Positions 10,205-19,784 of a stretch of DNA of 64,000 nucleotides are shown piece after piece. The position numbers and the translations under genes are program-made. The DNA lies in the NCBI RefSeq assembly GCF_037975245.1, contig NC_092574.1, forward strand, positions 20,449,713 to 20,513,712, written 5' to 3'. The DNA comes from Apostichopus japonicus. Taxonomy: Eukaryota; Echinodermata; Holothuroidea; Aspidochirotida; Stichopodidae. The notes beneath the pieces were generated by a model. The model was not told the DNA's origin. It saw nothing but the letters and a program-made list of their open reading frames with translations, and did not search any database. How positions within the stretch are numbered: position 1 is the stretch's first letter; each line of letters starts with the position of its first letter.

Positions 10205-13200
10205 CTATACAGGCGAAAATATTAAGGGAAAAAAAAGGGTTTGATATGATTATCAATAGTGAATATTACCGGTAGACATGGGCGGCGATCCTGGGGGGGA
10301 TGGGGGGGATATATCCCCCCCATGAAAATGGGTGGAGGGGATGTAATACACCATATCCCCCCCACCAAATGCCAGGAATAAGAATATTTTCATGCCTTCA
10401 TTTATGCATCATCGTGAATGTACGGCTCTTTTTAGCTTCATTTCTCGCCTATACCATAAACGCAGTGCGATCTTTTCAAATAAACCGTCTTTATAAAGCA
10501 AGAATAGTTGACTGTAGGCTTCATTGGCCCTATAACAACAAAATGTATTATTGCGCCCACGGTATTGATATAGTACATATATGCACCCTCATAGTATTCA
10601 TATAGGCCCTATAGTAGGCCTACACACGTACATGTACCCTCGAACAGCTGAGAATCTCATGTTACCAGGGTAATGCTTAATTAGGGGCGTCGGAGCGGTT
10701 CGCCGGACCAATATTCACGGCGCAAAAAAAAAAGGAGAAAAAAGTAGCACTAAGAAGAAAAAAAGGCAAAAAATAAAGAACCAAAATGAAAACATACTTC
10801 AAAATGTGTTTCAGAAGATTAATCGGGTACAAAAACAGACAAGGGAGAATGCACAGAAGAAAAGCTCCGGAAGTGCCATTTCCTGCAATCTGGGAGGCAT
10901 TTTTTCAAAATTTTCTCCATTACGCTACGCGCCAACCAATGGTGGCGCGTAGCGTAGTTTGACCTTCCAAACGTCCCCCACCCCCCCCCCCCCCGATAAT
11001 TATGGTAGATGGCCACACTCTGATCTTCCGTACCAATCCCAAATAGCTTCCGACGCCCCTGTTAATACACGTACGTTTCACCTGGATGCCCTAGCAATCG
11101 GTACCTAGGAATGTAACTATGTGTAATTATGTATAGGCCTATAATAGCCTGCATGAGGCCATTTTCTTCATCGAATAATATAAAGAGCTCTCGAACATTC
11201 TAACGTAGCGCCTGAAACAAGATTGACAGGGGCAATTTTCCCAAAATAACACCCGAAATTTAAAAAAAAGTATTTTGGATCCTGATTATGAGATATTTCG
11301 GACATGAAATCCCTATTTTAAAGTTGGGTATATGCCGCTTGGAAACCTCGGCAAGTGCCGTTTCCGGCCATCTAGAGGGTTTGTAAATCCCAAAATTTTC
11401 TTGTACGCTTCGCGCCAACTCATGGTGGCGCTACGCTTAGATAGTCAACAAGGTCATATCCCCCCCACTCGGAAGTACGGATCGCCGCCCATGCCGGTAG
11501 AGGGGGGTTGGGGGAGGGGTCTTCCACAGTATCTTTCCCACTTTTCCGGATTAGCCTGCAGTATGTGTAACTTTAATACGAGTCTAATAAATCAAGATAT
11601 AGACTTGAATGCAGCAGTCGATCAACTAACAAGGGAATCATCTCATACATAGCAACAGGTCATCATCGATATGCTATTGGCTCATCACGTCAGGGAGTTG
11701 TTCCATAACGACTCCCTGGTCACGTATACGGTGAAAATTTAAGAACGGTAAATGTTTTATTCCTTCAGAATTTTTACCGTACCAGGTGGGGGGGGGGGTT
11801 CCAGAGGTAGTTGTCGTTGCACCTTTGCACCGTACGTTTAATTTCGAAACCGGCAAAGAAGAGTTAGACAATTATACAGACCAATAAATCATCACTACCC
11901 GCAGCCAATCGAATAATGATAATATTCAATAGTAGCCAATACCAGGGACGTAGCAATGGGAGCGACCCCCCCCCCCCTCCTTCCCCACTTTGAGTACCCC
12001 GAAATATAATATTCACTAAAAGCAGGAAATATTTTTTCATGTTGAAGGAACCTAAGCGACCCTTCTCAATCTTTCCCCTGAAAGTTCGTCTGCATAATTA
12101 ATACAATACTCTGACTATTGTTTATTTCCTGCAACGTGGGAGGCCTTTTTGGCCAACATTTTCTTTTTACATCATGGCGCTCCGTTAAGTGTAATAATGC
12201 TCCCCACATGAGAAGTGCCCCTCGAGTTAAAAATTCTGCCCCCCCCCCCCATCAAAATTCCTTGCTACGTTTCTAGTCAATACTAGGGGGTTAGGATTAT
12301 GATTTAGGAGCCTTTTCGTACCAACGTAAGTATATGCGTTTCCTATACAGAAAAGGAAGGCGGTTGTACTTTTCATACATTATTAATATACATGCGAAAC
12401 CTTTGATCCTTATAACTTACAGAGAGTTCTGGCTGATGGTCCTACGGTGTACTCAGTATTATATACCGCCTTTAATGCAGTCGCGGCCTTTGTACCTGCG
12501 TCTACCTGTGAATAGTTCAGAAATAAGGAAGTTCTTAATTATGTGAATAATATATATATGGTTCACCCCAACGTTGCTAGCCTGCGTTGAATTAGTCAAC
12601 AACAGATAAAACTTCATTAAGAACCTTATACTGCATGTGAGACAGAGTTAACCATTCATGCATTGATATGTTTTATCATTTGCTATAGGAGTACAAAGTA
12701 GACCTATATAGGCCTACGTAAAGTGACAGGAAGTAACCTAAACACAACTCTTGGGGGCTTAAGAAATTGAAATACCCCCAACCGGAAGGATAATGAAAAT
12801 GAAGCGAAAGAAACTCCTCACAGGTAACAAGTATAAGTAACACATAAACAACCTCTTACTCCCCCCCCCCCCCCACCCCATACGCATGCACGTAGGCCTA
12901 TATATGGTATAATTAGTAGAAGAATGTAGTCATATTTTTATTTTGGGTCTCCTACGTATAGAAAAAGTTTGACAGCAACGTGCCAATAAATGACTCACAG
13001 TCAGAATTATTAACTTTATTATGAAGATTGCTTATTGTATTTTATGGTAGTTGAGAGAGAAGTCTCATAATCTGGGGGCGCTCTTTTTGTTTGTAATAAA
13101 ATTAAGACGTAGTACTAACCATAACGTCGGAATCAGCAGGGAGTGAAGCTACTTTGGAATAAGACCAGGGAGACAGGACCAACTGAGAATATGCATGAAA

Positions 13201-14637
13201 GTCGATGAAACCGACCCATTCTCTTTGTTCATCCACTAAAAAGTTGGTAATTGCCTGGATTTCTAACTCAGAGCCTGATGTTGGTCCTCTGTAAGTTATA
13301 CCACAAGAATTATCGGATACACCATTGGCTGAAGAGAATGAAAGAAGATGTGATAACAGACTTGCGAGGATATGAAAATAAAGAGAGAGAGAGAGAAACA
13401 TTGTCATAATTGCAAATATCTATTGAGAAGAGGGTACGGTTTACAATGACGGTTATTTGACGTTTATATTTCTTGCAAAATGTAAAATAATTTCATAAAT
13501 ACGTTGTATACGGTATACATACCAGCTTCCCATTGGTACGGCCAGTTTCTATTTAGGTCTACACCCGTGCATCGGCCCGGAACATCTGAATTTCTGTTCT
13601 TACGCCAAAGACGATCACCACCATTGGCCTGATTATATGCAAATGAGTATATCATTGCCATAAATGATAATTATTATAAACAATGAACAATGTTCTGCAC
13701 GTTTGCACATATAAAATATACATAATCCTTAATATTCTCGATTATATGTATGTCGATCTATCGATCTATCTATCTATCTATATATCTATCTATTGTTATA
13801 TATCTATCTATTGTTAATATCTATCTATCTATCTTTATATATAGAGAGAGAGAGATACGGTTGTTTCTATATAACTACATGATTAATTGATGAGAAAAGG
13901 TAGTGACGTAAGCAATTGATAATCACCCCCCCCCCCCTCCACTTCCTTCTTCACCGTTATATTGATTGGATACATCGCTGCGAGAACATTAAAGCACTTA
14001 CGTATGTATGTGCGTATCCATCAGCATTCAACACAGGTACAATGTAGTAGTCGAAAGTTTCCAGCATCTCTTTGACATCTGCATTACCTGTTCTGTAGTC
14101 ATCAACTAGCTGTTACATATAAATCGCATGAGAACAATTAAGTTGTATGTATAGTCGCACGCATAGTCAGCATATCAACCGCAGCTGAATTGCCAATAAT
14201 GTGCAGTCATTAACCAGTTGTTACATATAAATAAAATAATAAGAAAAAATGAAATAAGAAAATAAATAAAAAATAAAAGTTGTATGCTGTACCCCTTGTG
14301 TTAATCCCATTATTGTGCTGATCTCATTATGTTATGGCAACCAGCGTCAGGGAGCCTTCAACTCTTGTGCTACAATAACTTGTTCAGGATTACTCTCACT
14401 ACACATGCGCATGCGATCTTCTGACAACGCGTTATTGTTGTATATATACTTACACTTCTGGCAATGTTGATAACAGTAGCAGGGGAAATCCACTCTCTAG
14501 CATGAATACCACCTTCATAGTAAACAGCTTTCTTGCTTGATCCTTGGTTTTCTCCAATCTGTGATAATTAATAACATCAGGATGCTAATAAATTCAATTA
14601 CTAATAACTCTTAATAACAATTAATACACTTTTATTG

Positions 14638-14675
<38 letters not shown>

Positions 14676-15253
14676 CAGTTTATAGATTTCCATGACATGT
14701 TCTCATTTCCTCATTACACTTTCTAAAAGCAAAGAAATTTCTACGAATATGTGAATTCTTAAAACATAAAGCTGCTCGGAAAAGACTTTCAATTCAATAA
14801 TATAGTAACCAAACAATCACAAACTAAAACTGGAGAGCATCCATGCAATATGTAGATTAACATTTTGCAACTTCCTGTAATCATATTACTAGCAGCATGC
14901 AACTTTTCTGCTGCAAAGATCATTACGCTGTATCATTATACTAACGAACGTTTAATCAATTAACTATGTCCCTCCAACATTTTCCTTTGGAAAATAACTG
15001 CCTGATTTGCTTTCCGCGTGCACTAGTATAGTGGCCTGCTTTATATTGCTTTTGAACTATAAAATATGTGCTCATCCGTCCCAGCAAGGCGGTAGTCGAG
15101 ACAAAATGCGGTTTTGGTATTTTCCTACCATTATAGGCATGAGTTCCTCGGGCGTTGCATGACCGGTTCTGTATTTGTGAATCTTATATAGAGGAATGAG
15201 ATTTCTTTCAGCAAAATAGTTAGAACTTTTACAATTGTTGTTGTTCTTTTCCC

Positions 15254-15336
<83 letters not shown>

Positions 15337-18300
15337 TATATATAGGCCTATATATATATATATAAATGAAAATCGTAATGAGTATATATATAGGCCTATA
15401 TATATATATATATTTATTTATATATATATATATAGGCCTATACATATATATATATATATATAGATCAAGTAGGTTCCTCTTTCGGTTTACCTTTATTCCC
15501 TTAATTTGGCGACCTTCAAATGTTACGCCGACGTTGAACTCAGTGACGATGTCACTGTTAGCGCTGGCAAAATCAGTCATCCAAGTGACGATCTGTCAAC
15601 GGATCAAAAGAAAAGAAGATATGACAACGCAATGTTCGTTCGTTTGTTCGTTTTTCGTTCGTTCATTCGCTTCTTGTAATAGAGCACTGAAGGAACGTGT
15701 GATGAATATAATGACAATTTCTTCATTGTATAGCAACCCTATAACTCGCTGCTTGTAGTCACCGTTTGTTACATCTTGTTATGAAATGGTAATATTTGGA
15801 GAGAGTTTATCTATACGGCAATATTTCTAAGTAATTTCGGACTTATATATGCATGTTTGTTTTATGATCCAAAGATGCGGTATAGTTGCACTGTGCATAG
15901 GAGTCTATCTTACTTACCATATATATTGATTAGCGGCCTGATGCTTTAATTACAGACACGCATATACCGATAAATACCTGTAATATTATCTTGTAATTGG
16001 ATATAGTTAACCATGAAGAAACACTGGGGTTTTGCAGTGACCTCATAGTAGAGAGGAATATTCTTACACCCTCTGAGAAATAATCAGCCGAAACTACCTT
16101 TCCCCGAACTTCCAGGAATTTTATAATTATTTTAATCATAGCTACTGTGTGGGACGCCATTATGTTAATTTCAATAACGAGGGCGCTTCACAAATGAGCC
16201 ACATCGTCAGTCAAACAATTCCCTTCTCTGCATATGAATTGTACACTTGCTTTCGGGGATTGTTCAGAATTTGGCGCAAAATGCCGGAGGAAGGAGCAGG
16301 GAAGGGAAACGGTATAATGGCGAATGCCATGGATGACAAATAAATCGATTTTTAAGGTTGAAAGAAATGTTTTCAAGCATTCGTGTTGCTTCTGTCGAAA
16401 AGAGCGTCCTGCCAAACGGTGTTCTCTAAGCAGAAAAGGCTAGGGTTTACTTCTCCTTTAAAGACAAATCATTGGGCACTTTTCCCGCTAATGATTGACG
16501 CATGTCGGTTCGATCGTATGGAAAGCCATTTTAACATTTAATCGGGAATTTTAGATATCTGAAATTGTCTCTTATTTCAGATATCTGAAATTGAATTCGA
16601 GATATCTTAAATAGATTTCGAGATATCTGAAATTCTAATTCAGATATCTGAAATTGAATTCGAGATATCTGATATTGAATTCGAGATATCTAAAATAGAT
16701 TTCGAGATATCTGAAATTCTAATTCAGATATCTGAAATTGAATTCGAGATATCTGAAATTGAATTCGAGATATCCGAAATTGAATTCGAGATATCTGAAA
16801 TTCTATTTTAGATATCTGAAATTCAATTCGAGATATCTGAAATTGAATTCGAGATATCTGAAATTGAATTCAAGATATCTGCAATTCTAATTCGAGATAT
16901 CTGAAATTGAATTCGAGATATCTGCAATTGAATTCGAGATATCTGAAATGCATATGCATAAATTTCCGATTAAATGTTAAAATGGCACGTATGGAAAGCC
17001 ATTTTAACATTTAATCGGGAAATTTCAGATATCTGTAATTGAATTCGAGATATCTGAAATTGAATTCGAGATATCTAAAATTCTATTTCAGATATCTGAA
17101 ATTGAATTCGAGATATCTGAAATTGAATTCGAGATATCTGAAAATGAATTCGAGATATCTGAAATTTTATTTCAGATATCTGAAATTGAATTCGAGATAT
17201 CTGAAATTGAATTCGAGATATCCAAAATTCTATTTCAGATATCTGAAACTGAATTCGAGATATCCGAAATTGAATTCGAGATATCTGAAATTGAATTCGA
17301 GATATCTCGAATTCAATTTCAGATATCTGAAATTCCCTGGTATTTCGAGATATCTGAAATTGATTTTAAGATATCTGCAATTATTTGTAGATATCTTAAA
17401 TAAATTGGAGATATCTGTAATTTAATTTGAGATATCTGAAATTATTTCGAGATATCTGAAATTCCTTATTAAATGTTAAAACGGCTTTCCATACGATCGT
17501 GCGTGTTCATATGTAACTGCTTGCAGTTTTTACGCCAGTGGGAATGAGATAATAGGTGGGGTCATAGCCTGGATAACGTTTGAGCTTGTTTAATAATCTG
17601 TACTCATTCACTACTATAAAGAAACAAAATATGTGTAGCTTGAAAGGTGATAGCTGGCATATTTACTTGGGATATAGTTAAAAGTTTACATGAAGACTAA
17701 AAAGAGGTCCCAAAACAAATAGCAAAGAATAACGTACGTTATCGAAAGTGTTGTACTTGTTGTAGTCGAACACAGCGGCTGTTGATGGGGCTTTCTCAAT
17801 AGCATCTTGAACATCTTCTAAACCAATGCTGTAGTCAATGCCATGTTGACGAAACAGATCTTCCAAAGAACTTTGTAAGTGTGGTGGAATCATAATGTCC
17901 ACAGAACGGCCAAGTATGTTAGGATCGGTCCAAAAATCAATCTTTTATGTGAAATGAAAAAGAAATATGAATGATCGAGGGGTGCTATGATAGGTGCAGC
18001 ATCATTGGGTGACACCATTCTTGTGTGGGACGTTTTTCGGCCTGAGGTAACGTTTTCAAATATAATATATAAGTATTAACCACATGGCCACTGTCAAAGA
18101 GCTGCATAAAATATAGGTTGGGTGTAATTACAGTGGGGTGAAACCTCGCGAGGCACGCAAATTGACCTGAAGCTAAACATATAGTAGCTAATAAATACAT
18201 GAACACTCACTTTTTACGATCATTCCAACAACGCTGTTTTTGCAGGGAATCACTTCCGTCTCCACCCCCATTTCAACCCCTCACTCACCCCCCCCCCCTA

Positions 18301-19701
18301 AACCCCTTCGAGTTTTTTGTTTGTTATATCATTATATGTGAGTAAGCAGCGTACCGTATTAGTTCGTACGAAGATCTAGAGAGGACATGGTTAAAATAAA
18401 ATTATTACGTACTTACGTAATAATTATCACGTACGTACGTGATAATACTACGTACGTACGTAATAATATCACGTACGTACGTGATAATTACTACGTACGT
18501 ACGTGATAATTACTACGTACGTAATAATTACTACGTACTTATGTAGTGATTATCACGTACGTATTTAATAATTATAACGAATGTAGGCCTACGTATATGT
18601 ACGTGTTTAGTGATATAGCCTATGTTAACACTTGTCTAACGTAAGGGAGCCTACGTTATATACTGCCGGTGATACATCTTCATATCAAAGATGGAGAGGG
18701 ATGAACTTGTTCGTATGTACATTAATTTAGGGTTTAGCGAGAAGGAAATCCTTTATTACTTGACAGCAAAGCATCGGATAATAGTTAGGCGAAAGATATC
18801 TCAGACGCATTCTGAGGAGCCTATTCTTGTATCGCAGGAAACATTCAGACATTGTGGATGTGGAGATTTTTATATTGTGGCAAGCCTAAGCACAGACATT
18901 CCTGTGGTGTTAGTCGAACGAACGTACCAATAGTCTGTCTCCGGCATTTTTTAGTTAACTATAAGTATAAGCTTGACTTCTGTGGTGTATACGTATCTTG
19001 CATGTAGACAAATATGTTACAGTATGTATACCGCGTACCGCCACTTCTTACTATCTTCAGTATAGAACGTAAAATTATCACGTACGTACGTAATAAATAT
19101 TACGTACGTATGTAATATGTATTACGTACGTACGTAATAAATATTACGTACGTACGTTATAAATATTACGTACGTACGTAATATATATTTTTTTTACCAT
19201 GTCCTCTCTAGATCTTCGTAAGTTCGCACTTGTCATTGATTGGAATTTAGGGATGAGTACGATACTTGTAGAGGGCTCATACAACGTGGAAGGGGGGGGG
19301 GGGGCTATTTGAGCTCCTTCCAACAACCAAAGACCATCTGCGACAATCACTATATAGTTAAACAAGTACAAGAGGACCCGACGTATAGGGAATACTTGTG
19401 TCGTTTAAGACCCCGGTGGGAAAAATATTCTTTTGATAAAAGAAAATCTGATGTATAATAACCGATCCATCGAAGTCATGCTCGAGGTTCCTCAGGAATT
19501 CTAACTGGGCGGTGTATTTGGGATGTAAATTGTAGGTCTTGTACCTGCAGGAAAGAAGAGAAGAGAATTTAATTTTTCGTACTATATATCGAGCGCGGCA
19601 TATCGCAGATAAAATTGCAACAGACATAAAAAAGTTCCTTCAATTATCGAGTTTCCTCTGCACGTTTGACAAATGTATAGTTATGTAATACTTATATTCT
19701 T

Positions 19702-19784
<83 letters not shown>

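Noticed and set aside
15131-15758. Frames with IYIYIY on both strands
   Set aside because: The TA tract explains them. Only 15491-15592 on the - strand is a real exon.
17039-17425. A 128-codon frame with LNSRYLK repeats that could suggest a repeat protein
   Set aside because: It is the 21-bp minisatellite in frame; it has no start context, splice sites or non-repeat part.
16560-17460. Regular short repeats that might suggest a CRISPR array
   Set aside because: There are no unique spacers; units are directly tandem with palindromic cores, flanked by inverted ends, in an animal genome.
19240-19458. Plus-strand frame ending [20 protein letters not shown]
   Set aside because: It has no family match or splice context and abuts the antisense carboxypeptidase exon; probably chance.
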